In this document: one piece after another, positions 1 through 11,031 of the stretch
How the letters are laid out: every line of letters starts with the position of its first letter
How positions within the stretch are numbered: the stretch's first letter is position 1
Assembly (NCBI GenBank): GCA_026874595.1
Contig: CM049319.1
Coordinates: 67,051,917 to 67,115,916, forward strand
From: Sipunculus nudus
Taxonomy: Eukaryota > Annelida > Sipuncula > Golfingiida > Sipunculidae
Reading direction: 5' to 3'
Length of the DNA stretch: 64,000 nt
Notes under the pieces: model-generated
The model's database searches: none
What the model saw: only the letters and a program-made list of their open reading frames with translations
What the model was told of the DNA's origin: nothing
Made by a program: the position numbers and the translations under genes

Positions 1-168
1 AACAGACAAGGACAAGCAGACAGAGAAACAAACTGAGAGAGAGAGAGAGGGAGAGAGCGAGAGAGGGGATGGGGAGAGAGAGAGAGGTTTACAGGGGCAG
101 ACAAAGACAGGCAGAGAGAAAGATAGATAGACAGAAAGAAACAAACAGGGACAAGAAGACAGAGAAAC

Positions 169-237
<69 letters not shown>

Positions 238-326
238 GAGAGAGGTTTACAGGGGCAGACAAAGACAGGCAGAGAGAAAGATAGATAGACAGAAAGAAAC
301 AGACAAGGACAAGCAGACAGAGAAAC

Positions 327-378
<52 letters not shown>
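1..378. repeat. (GA)n-rich compound repeat with a duplicated block
   Basis: Long AG dinucleotide runs (about 170-233 and 331-377) flank a non-simple block containing GGTTTACAGGGGCAGAC. This block occurs at about 86-180 and again at about 242-335, and the first 33 bases repeat the end of the second block. It is therefore a larger tandem unit of about 155 bp whose spacers are AG runs. Reading frames here are only low-complexity Arg/Glu or Leu/Ser strings, so I do not call a gene. Confidence 0.9.
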
Positions 379-380
<2 letters not shown>

Positions 381-1395
381 GGGTGATATTATCTTTTTGA
401 GAGGGAGAAGAGCCTGTGTTTATGTTGTGATGTTGTTCGATAATGAATTGATAATGATTATTCTGAAGAGAAATGGAATCGCGCAGTTATGAAAAAACTT
501 GACAAATATTTAAAAAAAAAAATAATATCAATAAATTGTTCCACATTCTGTCCGTAGTGACAACAGAATGCGAATATATTCACAGCCTGGTGATGAGGGT
601 TTCCGTGGGAGTGATCAGAATTCATCAATAACTATACATCAATTAACAGCCATATTTAGTGTGATTTATTCAGGTCAGACCGGCTCCACGCTTGTCTGAT
701 CAGGAAACAAATGGCCTGGGGGTAACCCATAGTGACACGAAATCCTTTACAGGCACCGATCCCTCAACAAAACCTCAAGCCTCACGAGTTTTTACTTGAC
801 TTTCCGGATATTAGCACCTCAAATCCCGAAACAAGGATAGAAGTTATAAATCTAATTCGCTGACATGATACTTTAATTATCTGGATAAATTAACAATCAA
901 TTATCAAAATATGTGCTTGAATGGTTGTAAAAATACAATATTTGAAAAAAATATAGAAATGCTTTGGAATACTTGTATTGAAGAAAACAGACCTTCAGAT
1001 TTTAATTTGCTTTCCCGATTTGACAAAGAACAAAGTTAATATATGTCAATATATTTTGTAATGTACCTTCGCGCCTGTTCGTTTATTTGTGTATACCTCG
1101 AATCTTAACCTATGTACTTGCTTTATCAGTAGATTTAACGTTATTCCCGGCCTACTCTGTATGCATATTAATGGACTATAGGTCATTCCTGCAACGAACT
1201 TTACACATGTGTGGAAATCGAAGTTCAAATTGATGAGAATATATATTTAAATAAAATCTGTTGACATCTACAAAGCTCCGGTTTGTCATATTTTCGTCCT
1301 GATGTCTTTTATTTGACGAGTTTGGCTTAAGCGTAAAGTCATCGATGACAATCTTTCGAAATTCATAGTCATATATAGTCGTGCATATAGTCTTA
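379..1395. other. Non-coding stretch, nothing assignable
   Basis: AT-rich sequence with no convincing exon, RNA gene or terminal repeat. The short open frames near 1046-1469 have no recognisable domain. Confidence 0.4.
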
Positions 1396-1399
1396 CGAT

Positions 1400-1690
1400 A
1401 CTTTGATCGCTGGTCGTAGTAGCACATTGTTGGATGTGACTGGATGAGACCATCGTTAGACTCCTGCACGACAGTCTACGACCTGCTTAAAGACAAGTTA
1501 AGATTGGCCACGAACGACTGCTCACGACCACTCTGGTCGTAGGAAGGTTTTTGTTCAGGATCAAAGATTTCCTTACGGCCAATTTTCCTCCTGCAATCAC
1601 CGCCAGCGGTCAACAGTGACTTGTCGTACGATTGTAAGTGACTTTCAACGATTTCTGGTCGTAACTTGTCGTAATCCCTTGTAAATGGGC
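1400..1690. repeat. GTCGTA/TACGAC-rich dispersed element
   Basis: The motifs GTCGTA, TACGAC and near variants occur repeatedly in both orientations (for example near 1413, 1475, 1528, 1626 and 1660-1672), so the segment can fold back on itself. It ends around AAATGGGCCTTAA. This looks like a foldback or MITE-type repeat. No target duplication could be fixed. Confidence 0.4.
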
Positions 1691-1795
1691 CTTAAACAAG
1701 CTTTTTTTGTTGTACAAAAGGTTCAAGTCAAGGTGCAACTTGTCAGTTGCTTATCAGTTGCTTGCTCTAATGCCTGACACAGAAGCGGATCCAGG

Positions 1796-1975
1796 GGACG
1801 GGTCCATTGGGTCCGGACCCCCAACCACCCTTTCAGCAACAGCAATCTTTCTTCATGGTTTCAGACCCATTTTTGCGGCCTCCCCAACCCTCTCCTTTAC
1901 CGCTGAAACTTTACTAGGTTTTTGCATTAGCCCTCCTTCTCCTGAATCTTGGATCCGCCCCTATTAATTGAGCGA
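1796..1975 (+). repeat. Dispersed SINE-like repeat with GGATCC-type ends
   Basis: It begins GCGGATCCAGGGGACGGG and ends CTTGGATCCGCCCC, so the ends are inverted relative to each other. The middle (TTTCAGACCCATTTTTGCGG ... TTTGCATTAG) matches the segment at about 30560-30680. This makes it a dispersed repeat with at least two copies in the window. The 86-codon frame across it is a by-product. Confidence 0.55.
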
Positions 1976-2372
1976 AAAAAGATTCGCCCTGTGTGACAGC
2001 CTTATATGATCCTCTGTATTAAAACAATATAACAGTGACCCAGGTTACCTCCAACATGTACTGGAGTGTCCCTTAGGTGGTGCCCTTATCAACCACAAAA
2101 TGTCATCAAAATTTGTTCTTGAGTTTTCACGTTAAGTTGCTATTAAACAAACCAAACAACCAACGAAGAAAGGGGAAACCTGGTAATTATTGATGATAAA
2201 ATAGAGTTATTAAAATAAAATGTTGATGGTTTACGAATACTCTGAAGTATATTGAATGTGTCCAAAAGGCCATTTAGTTAAGAACATTCCTGACAGATGA
2301 CGCCACCGGACGGACTTTGTAATAAATCTCTCCGTACCTGTTCCAACTCCTGCTGAGGTGAATGTGTATTAT

Positions 2373-2700
2373 TACCTCCGCCAGGAGGGTGTGTGTTCAT
2401 CCCCGTTTGTGGGATGTGCGTGTTTGTGTTATTGTGCACAACGTCAATCATGTATGCATGAACCGAATCTCATGAATTTTCAGGGCATTTCGGAAATGAA
2501 GAATCGATTAGATTTTGGTGTGGATCAGGACACATTACCCGGATTCAGGAACGCCTTCAAATTAAAATAAGGAATAGTACAGTCACTAATGCATTAAGTT
2601 TGAAATATGGGTTGAAATAAGTGAATGCAAACCCCGCAATAGCCCCCCCCCCCCCCCAACACACACATATGGCGGAGGCTTGCATTGCTTAGAATGCAGA
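2373..2700 (+). repeat. Dispersed repeat bounded by CCTCCGCC / GGCGGAGG
   Basis: It starts ACCTCCGCCAGGAGGGTG and ends ATGGCGGAGGCTTGCAT, giving complementary ends. Between them are phrases (GAACCGAATCTCATGAATTT, GAATCGATTAGATTTTGGTG) that recur in diverged form at 4000-4275. It carries a poly(C) run at about 2643-2657. I believe this is a repeat type common in molluscan genomes, but that is from memory. Confidence 0.6.
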
Positions 2701-3995
2701 TTTATGGTTAGTGGGGCATTATAACACTACTGACCGACACTATATCCATGTGCAGGACATCTTTCATGTAAGTTGGTAAACTTGTCATGAAAGTAAAGTT
2801 CATCCATCCATCAGCGAATGCTACCGGCATCACAGCCCAGACAGCCGGACTCTTCAAGATGGCGACCCATGGAACAGAAAACTGAAAAAAGCGAGGAGAA
2901 AACTGAACTCAGTCAAAGGATGTCAACAAACACATGCCTCCATTTATATGTAAAACTCGACACCAAATATCCGAAATGTATTTACTAAAAAGCATTTAAA
3001 TTGAAACTTAGGGAATCATCAAGTGTATTTTTATGTGAAAATTTACATGTACAGTTTCATTAAACTCTCAGTACTGAAATTGGGTTTGGTATATACTAAT
3101 ACCATAACAATACCTTACCTATATCTATAACTTATGATTTTGATAATTTTCTGAGAATAGTTAAAAAGGATTTTTTTCAATCTGGATATCAAGCTATAGA
3201 TGACTTTTACTATAGGACTAGACTGGTGGACTCGGCCTGTTTCTGGGGTCCTGACCTCTAAGTCAGAGTACTAGTCAGAGTCCAGGACCCTTGAGTCCAA
3301 GTCCCAGTCAGAGTCACGGAAAACATGGACTCTTATACTCAATGTATCACACACGGAACCATAGTTATACAAATGAATTGGAGAGAGTAAATCTGTCTGC
3401 CGTTATGGTGTCGCTGGTAATGCCTGCGGCCAAAACGAGTTAACAACGTGAGATAAGTTAGATATGTTTATGTACCTTTAAAGGTCTGGGCAGAAAAATA
3501 AATATTATCTGTATACCGGAGCATACTAGCACGCATAAAACCTTTTTTCGTCATGTCATTGAGGGTACATACAAACACATATCTTAGGAGAATCCTAGAA
3601 ACCTCTCTCTAGGAAACACCAGCTTAATGTAGTTCTTTCGGTTTTACCTATTAGGCACAGTTTATGCTTGCGCTTACAAGTTTTTTTTTTTAGAATAATT
3701 AAGTAATGCCTCATTTGCAGCACGTTGAGCATGAATTGGACTGTCAGGGAACTACGAAAAGTTACATTTTTACGGATAGGTCCATCGCCTATTTGATGTC
3801 ATGGTCTTAAAAATGAAGATAGCGGAATTTAATGATATGAATAAATACAGTTAGAGCTCGAAATTACGACCACCAAAGAGACATTTTGTCTTGTATAAAG
3901 AGTAAAAGAAAGAAAAAAAAAAAAAAGAATCAAGAATGTAAAAAATGTGGTCATTATTTTAAGATAATGCTAAACAGGTGTTTTCTCATTAATCA
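2701..3995. other. Non-coding stretch with a small AGTCAGAGT repeat
   Basis: No exon is evident. At 3195-3340 the word AGTCAGAGT occurs three times amid GACTC/GAGTC words, a degenerate local repeat able to pair with itself. The rest is unassigned AT-rich DNA. Confidence 0.4.
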
Positions 3996-3999
3996 TTAC

Positions 4000-4275
4000 T
4001 CTGCCTCCGACATATCATGAACGGAATCACACTTTCCTCTCAATCAAACTGTTCAAGGCTTTTCAGGTATGAGACAATGAATAATCGGTTAGAATTTTGT
4101 GTGGTTCCGTAAATGATCAGGTTCCATGAACAAGGAATATGCACAAATGTATAGTTACTTAGGCACGAATGAAACTGGGAATATGAGCCAAATAATTGAA
4201 TGCAACAACGGGTTGGGTAGCCTTCCACAATGGGACCCCCACTTCGCGGAGGCTTGCATTCCTTATGATGCAGAT
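4000..4275 (+). repeat. Diverged copy of the CCTCCGCC/GGCGGAGG repeat
   Basis: It begins near CTGCCTCCGACATATCATGAACGGAATC and ends CGCGGAGGCTTGCATTCC. An internal AATCGGTTAGAATTTTGTGTGG parallels the copy at 2373-2700. An older, more mutated copy in the same orientation. Confidence 0.5.
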
Positions 4276-4659
4276 TTCTATTTTGACAATGACAATGACA
4301 ATTGTAGAGGAAACCTCTGGTGGAGTTCATTAAGTAAACGTGTGTATGTTTATTATCACTATCGTTTAAAAAATTAGTTGTTCGGAAATCATGAAATCGG
4401 ACTCACTGTTGAGTTTCTCGCAGGTGGTATACCTCTTCGAATGTAATCTCGTTCTCTCTCGGAGATTCTCGGATGATTTTCAGGTGAATCACGCACAAGG
4501 GGAATCCAAAGAACAAACCATACCAGACTCGCAGCACCTGTTTTCAAACTGGCGTTTTTAATTAAATACTACAGGGAAATTTGTTTAATATAAACGTCTA
4601 CATGAGGAAAACATAAAAGCGCTTAAAAGACATGGATCAAAGGACTATTTTTAAAAGAA

Positions 4660-4860
4660 AAAAGTCATTCCTCGTCGATGTGCCCATCGTCTCCGATGTG
4701 TCCCGTTGTGACATCGAGAAACACCCGGACACATCGAGATGACATCAGGATAACATCGAAATACACCGAGACTCATCGAGGTGGCATCGGGATGATATCG
4801 GGAAGTGACATGACACTTCGCATGTCACGCCCTTCCGCCAGAGGTCGTTTCGACGAAGCG
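4660..4860. repeat. Degenerate GACATCGAGAT-type repeat
   Basis: From about 4670 to 4805 there are at least eight variants of GACATCGAG/GATGTC at irregular 11-24 base spacing. They are followed by the inverted pair GTGACATGAC ... CGCATGTCAC. The 83-codon frame here reflects repeat periodicity rather than a domain. Confidence 0.45.
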
Positions 4861-5814
4861 TCCACTTCAGGTCTAAAGCCTTTCATGTCACTATACTGTC
4901 CATGGTTGGCTTACTATTCGCGAGGTTAAAGTTTCGCGATTAATATTTTATATTGGTGCTTGTTTCGTCAGTTCTCCATTTCTGCGATCTCATATTGAAA
5001 AAACCAACATAGTTATTATATTGTGTGCTGTGTGTAAGGGGGGGGGGGGGCAATGGTGGACCTAAAGAAACATGAAAAGTTTCGATTTTTTTTTCAATAT
5101 TGAAAGATAAAATAAATGTATGATAATTAATTATATTAATCTCTGATAAATACCACTTGTTGTTTTAGATTTATTTATTTTCGACCAAATTTGGTCTGCA
5201 AATATATATATTTATATATATATAAGCGCTTCATGAATTAACTTCATGAATAATCCTAATTTGGACACCTTCACGAACGGACATATTCCACATGCAGCTT
5301 ATCGTTTGACCGGCATAATCTAATTGACGCATCTTTACTCGCTGTGGCTGCTTGGACACGCGGTGTTCTTTAGAACTTTATTTGCTTATAATGTCCCGCT
5401 AAATGATTTTGTTTATTCTTCGAAGTTAGAATTTTTTCGTTGAACTTATTTATCTTGTTGGTAATACGAAAACATGCGAGTCATATACTCTATACTATGA
5501 GTAACCCTTAGCTTTGAAGCTATACAGTGTTGCCTACTTTATTTGCTTTGATTATAATTTCATCTGTAAGGCCTAATTGAACAATTCGTAATGTATGCCA
5601 ATTTATCGAATATATATTTCATAATCGATTAAATTAAATCGGTTGTTATTTTGCATAATGGATCACAAACGATTATAAATACACTTAAAGAAGTCATATT
5701 ATCCAGATAAAACACTCTTATTTTGTTATTGATACAAGAAAGACAGAGCTCAAAACAGCGACCAGTATTAAAACATAACCTTGTGCAACAATATACAAGT
5801 TAGGCTGAATATAT
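4861..5814. other. Non-coding stretch, nothing assignable
   Basis: Contains a poly(G) run at about 5039-5050 and a short TA/TTTATA stretch near 5203-5223. I see no coding or structural feature. Confidence 0.4.
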
Positions 5815-5929
5815 TGTTACGAATACAAATTGCTGAGGGGAAAATTTTGGCCGATCCGGGATTCGAACTCAAAACGATGACGCTTCACTAGCGAGACAGT
5901 TCGGTCCGCTTTTATATCACCCCGCTACA
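5815..5929 (-). mobile_element. Solo short LTR of the TRIM-like family
   Basis: Read on the minus strand it starts TGTAGCGGGGTGATATAAAAGCGGACCG and ends TTTGTATTCGTAACA. It shares the phrase AAAGCGGACCGAACTGTC and the tRNA-type B box GAGTTCGAATCC with the three LTRs at 30984-31567. It is shorter because the middle (TTGCTTTGCTAGCGAAGCGG region) is missing. Flanks ATAT / ATAA are an imperfect 4-bp target duplication. Confidence 0.65.
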
Positions 5930-7389
5930 ATAAACGGTCATCATATTAGGTAATATTCTATACAGCATATTTCATGGTTATATAACTGGTACATAAATAA
6001 TCGATCATCGGTCGTTTGTTAATTTTCGATCATTGAATATGATTTTACAAAAGATTCCCACGACTAACAATAAGACCTAATCTGCCAGCTGTGTTACGGT
6101 TTGATCCACGAAAACAATTAAACTGAAGTAATAAATTATATTTGTACTATAAAGAAGAACCCTTACCACGTTCAGGTACGACACTTTTTGTGTTTCCTCC
6201 TAGGAATAAGGCCTCTGTATGATTGTTTTCACATTTATCATGACGGAGAAAGTATGAGCGTGGAATATATTAAAGGTCGTAAATGCTGAAAAACTATTAC
6301 ATGTATAAAGCTTTACAGTGTATCACTCTCTGGCATATCATTCTATGTATCCTGTATATAGGACAGATAGGATCCCTTCCTTCTTAAACCGAATGTAGAG
6401 TTGAATAAATCAGTAAAAACTTAATATGTAAACTAGCAAAAGGAGGGGGAAGGGGCCAGGAAACTTTTTTGTTGATAAAAAAAAATTCCTCTCGGAGCCT
6501 CGGAACCTTTCACCGTCGGTGCTTTATCCAGACTGAAATTTCTCGCGCATCCTTTTTTTTTATTTCGACACCTGATGTTATACGAGCGAACCACCCGTGA
6601 TAGTTCAGGCCACGAGACACATATTCTGTCTGATTCACTGCACTGACCTGATGATCTGGTCTGATCGACACTTACAGAGACTGACTTACGTCAATATCGA
6701 AATATAATAAACCAGGGTGTGTATAGACGATCTGGTCACAATGTAGCGTGACTCGGCTTTATCTCATGTATGTAACTACAACGCAGCTATAAGCATAAAA
6801 AAAATCAGAGCTTCAATGACGGTGTGTTAACCCGCAACTCATAGAATTATGAAAGGTTCACTAAGTGCATGTAAATGAAGTTTCATCACGGAGAGTTGGT
6901 ATCTCAATTGGCCCTACCTGCAGGTTTACATTCTCTATAGAAGTTTAGAAGATGGCAACATACAAAATCAAACAAAACAAACGGAATTAAATCAGTCGAG
7001 AATACAGAAATATATTTTTTATTTGATTCAGAAAAAGTATCCACAAATTTAAATAATTAATGATTTATATTATTTTTTGTACACCTTTTGCCCTATTTAA
7101 GGAAAAAAAATACTCAACGGTAAAAAAAAACAGAACAATAATTTCTTTGTAATTTTGAAAACAAAGTTTAAATAAATTTTCTCGATAAATTAATTTCTGT
7201 AAAAAATGTTTTAAGCCTATACCAAGCCCTACAAGATATATCCAACAAAGTCGTGGACGGACGCCGTCCTTTATAGAAGGACGACTTTTTTTTACATCCA
7301 AGATGTTTGGCAATCAGATTAACTCGAATTAATCACCACTATATTTTCACAAGAAATATCACAAATGAAAATAAATTTATGATACTTAC
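5930..7389. other. Downstream of the last transporter exon; no further exon found
   Basis: The SLC17-like gene should continue on the minus strand to lower coordinates with an exon entering in phase 1. I scanned 1-7389 on that strand and found no stretch resembling the next transporter segment. The minus-strand frame at 7065-7313 shows no family motif. Confidence 0.4.
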
Positions 7390-7485
7390 CAAAGGTGTAG
7401 AAAATAAGTGGCCACCCATTGTCAATCTGTACCATACACAGTGGTCCCGAGGCTAGGTAAGCGATGATTGAGCCGAGGTAATTAC
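7390..7485 (-). CDS. SLC17-like gene, exon with helix 5
   Basis: Acceptor CAATCAG|GT and donor CTTTG|GTAAGT. The split glycine codon is completed from the previous exon. It encodes NYLGSIIAYLASGPLC and NGWPLIFYTFG, typical of the next SLC17 helix and loop. It leaves in phase 1 into an exon I could not find. Confidence 0.87.
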
Positions 7486-8508
7486 CTGATTGAAAATCAG
7501 GATAAGACTAAATGGTAAGCTATCCTTAAAATTTAACAGTGTACACGCAGTTTGGTCATTCCTATAGTGCAGTAAAGGTATCGAGCATATTATCCCATCT
7601 TCAGTTTGCAGTTATTTTTTTTATATTTACTTGAATACAGCCAGGTCAGCTGAAGCCTGTAGCCGATGACATACACATATTATTGATGCTTGTAGCCCGA
7701 TGACATACGCAAAATATTCATGCCTGAAGCCTGATGACATACACAAAATATTCATGCCTGAAGCCCGATGACATACATAAATATTCATGCCTGTGGGACG
7801 ATGACATACACAAAATACTGAAGCCTGTGGAGGGATGACATACATATATAGATGCTTGTAGCCCGATGACATACACAAAATATTGATGCCTGTAGCCGAT
7901 GACATACACAAAATATTGATGCCTGTAGCCTGATGACATACACAAAATATTGATGCCTGTAGCCGATGACATACACAAAATATTGATGCCTGTAGCCGAT
8001 GACATACACAAAATATTGATGCCTGTAGCCGATGACATACACAAAATATTGATGCCTGTAGCCGATGACATACACAAAGTATTGATGCCTGTAGCCGATG
8101 ACATACACAAAATATTGATGCCTGTAGCCGATGACATACACAAAATATTGATGCCTGTAACCGATGACATACACAAAATATTGATGCCTGTAGCCGATGA
8201 CATACACAAAATATTGATGCCTGTAGCCGATGACATACACAAAATATTGATGCCTGTAGCCGATGACAAACACAAAATATTGATGCCTGTAGCCGATGAC
8301 ATACACAAAATATTGAAGCCTGTAGACCGATGACATACACAAAATATTGATGTCTATGGGCCGATGGCATACACAAAATATGACCAGTGAAGAATAAAAA
8401 ACATTAAAATTAAAACTGACTAAATGTATGAATAGATCGATTATTAAATATTTCAAACATGTATGATTTCTTGCAGGCAGATTTAAAGGGCTTCATTGAC
8501 CATTTGCG

Positions 8509-8559
<51 letters not shown>

Positions 8560-10965
8560 ATTGCAAAATGTGTTTGTCTTATATACTTACCACTGAATAC
8601 AAGAGAAACCAGTCTGCCGCTCTCACCCGGGAGTGCCCAGGCGGACAGCAGGGAGAAAAATGCAGGAAAATACAAGCCCTGAAAATGACAGCTGATTGGC
8701 GGCGTAAAGAAATAAACTTTCATTGATTTTGATTTGTACCCCTTTTTCAATTTAAGTGCTTTATTTATATACTTATAAATACAGGCGAAGTATATATGAT
8801 GTTTTCTCCTTAAAACATTTTGGTATCTACCAATATTTCATTCTGAATAATATTTTCTTTGCTTACTCATGTATTAAAGTGCAAGGAAAGTAGCACTTAA
8901 CATAAACATAGCGCCCACCTCAAATATCAATTGTTTTTCGTAAAATTCTTTGTAAAGTTTGACGTTGGTTTCCTTCTTAATAATTATACAGTGTACTCCG
9001 TTTATTCATATGGTTTAACCTATTTTGTATTAGAAAAAATCAACAAAGTTGATTAATCACACGTCTTCAAGCTCATATTTTTATTTCGATTTTGATTACT
9101 TATAAAAAATTCATAATTTTTCAATCGCGATAGCGTGTATGATAATATATTGTGCTTGTACAAACATGGTTGTTTAACTTACTTACCGACCCAAGTCCGA
9201 TCAACGCCCGCACGCCAACCAGAACGTACGGGCTGACTCTGGTAGCTAGAGGGGTTAGGAGGGTCCCGAGGGTGAGTACGGACATACCCACTAACACCAC
9301 CCGTTTACCCCCAAACCGGCCAGCCAGCATACCGGCAGGTATCTGTGTAACACCGTAACCTACAGAGAACGAACTCAGGACCACGCCGCGGAGGTCCTTG
9401 CTCCACCGGAACTCACCGAGCGCCTGTAGGAAGAGAGAGTAAATTATACACATCCGGTATATTAACTTAAAGTGCGTTTTATTTTTAAGGAGTTCAAATG
9501 GACTTACAAATACACACATATACATTAAATTATAACTCAGATTTATTATTTAATTAAAAATAAATATAATATATATGCTTATTCATATATATTTTAAGAA
9601 CGTTAGTAGACTTAAAATGCACTCATATAATTTGAATAAGTGAGTGTAAATGTAATACAAATATATATAACATATACACATATTTATTCATACATATAAT
9701 ATAAACTTTAATTATTTAACATAGATTGTATCGCTTGTTATAATGACTAATACGAGGCACTCTCCATGGCTCGAATGATTTCGCTCGGTAGTCTCTAAGG
9801 ATGGAGGAAATCGGAGGACCCGGAGAAAACTACTGACAATGGACGGGCCACTTTAACCCACTCTCGTAGCCACACCAGGAATTGAACCCAGGGCGCCATT
9901 GGAGAGTGCCGAGCGATTTGCAACTTAGCTGTCAGGGCACTAGCTTATAAGGACTGTGCGAACCCAGTTCTAAATTCAACAAGTCTTTATTAAGTAGCCA
10001 TAATATCACATAGTACAGTTTCCTCTGGCTATCAGTATCACTGATACTTCTGCTGCTGACTTATCGCAGCTGCAGTCATTGCTGTTACTGCTGGTTAGCT
10101 ACAATTAATGATATAGCTTCATAAGTATAGTACATACTTCACTCTTTAAACATAACAAATACTAGAAAAATGGTAAGTTACAACACATGGGATGTACAAC
10201 ACATATGACTTGTGTCACAGAAATAATAAACATGACCCAATAATAACAATAACTGGCCCTAAACTCATAACGTTCTGTGCATTCTATAGCATAAGATATA
10301 GAAAGTTACAAAGCTTTACATTGGTTGTTACTGCTTTAGGGATAAATAATAGGTTAAATGTCCGATATTAACTATTGCATGATAATACAGAAAACAGGAT
10401 GGATGATAATACAGAAGCACATGGCTCTGGTACAAATGGCTCTGACATCAGCAAATGTCGATTGTATTAAAATGACCATATTAAGTTAAGAACATACATA
10501 TCAATAATTTCTGGCATTAATTGACATGGGTCCAATTATCTACAGAACCAAAAACATATATGCTTATCACACTGTAGACCCTTAAACCCTCTGTACACAT
10601 TCACCATAGGAGCTTGGCTTTCTATGAACACAAAAAAATATGCCTGTCATACTGACAGCGCCCTCTACTGGCAATACCCCTCCCAAATATATAGACTGGT
10701 ACCCTGCTCTATTCAGGCCCTCAGCCAAGCATAGAGACGGGCGTACAACGCCATCTTCAGGACTTGGCTGTGGGCCTGAATAGAGCAGGGTACCAGTCTA
10801 CCAAATATCCAGCAACATACATTGCCTCCTGCAGGCAACTCTGGATACTAATTAATATGAATTGACCTTTTAAAGACTTTAAAGTTATGTCACCACTTTA
10901 GCATCACAAATACAAAATTAAATACAAATTCTTCTTTATACATGTTTTTATACCTGATGATCATT

Positions 10966-11031
<66 letters not shown>

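Noticed and set aside
69-328. Arg/Glu-rich and Leu/Ser-rich frames at the left end
   Set aside because: Low-complexity translation of AG/CT runs.
7640-8390. CRISPR array
   Set aside because: There are no spacers: the 33-bp units are contiguous, and the context is an animal intron.
7627-8456. Large repetitive proteins of 127-249 residues on both strands
   Set aside because: They are the 33-bp minisatellite read in frames that its length keeps open, inside an intron between two convincing exons.
8493-8750. Minus frame of 85 codons as one exon
   Set aside because: Only 8678-8591 is coding, as shown by splice sites and family match. The rest reads intron and the (TA)n run.
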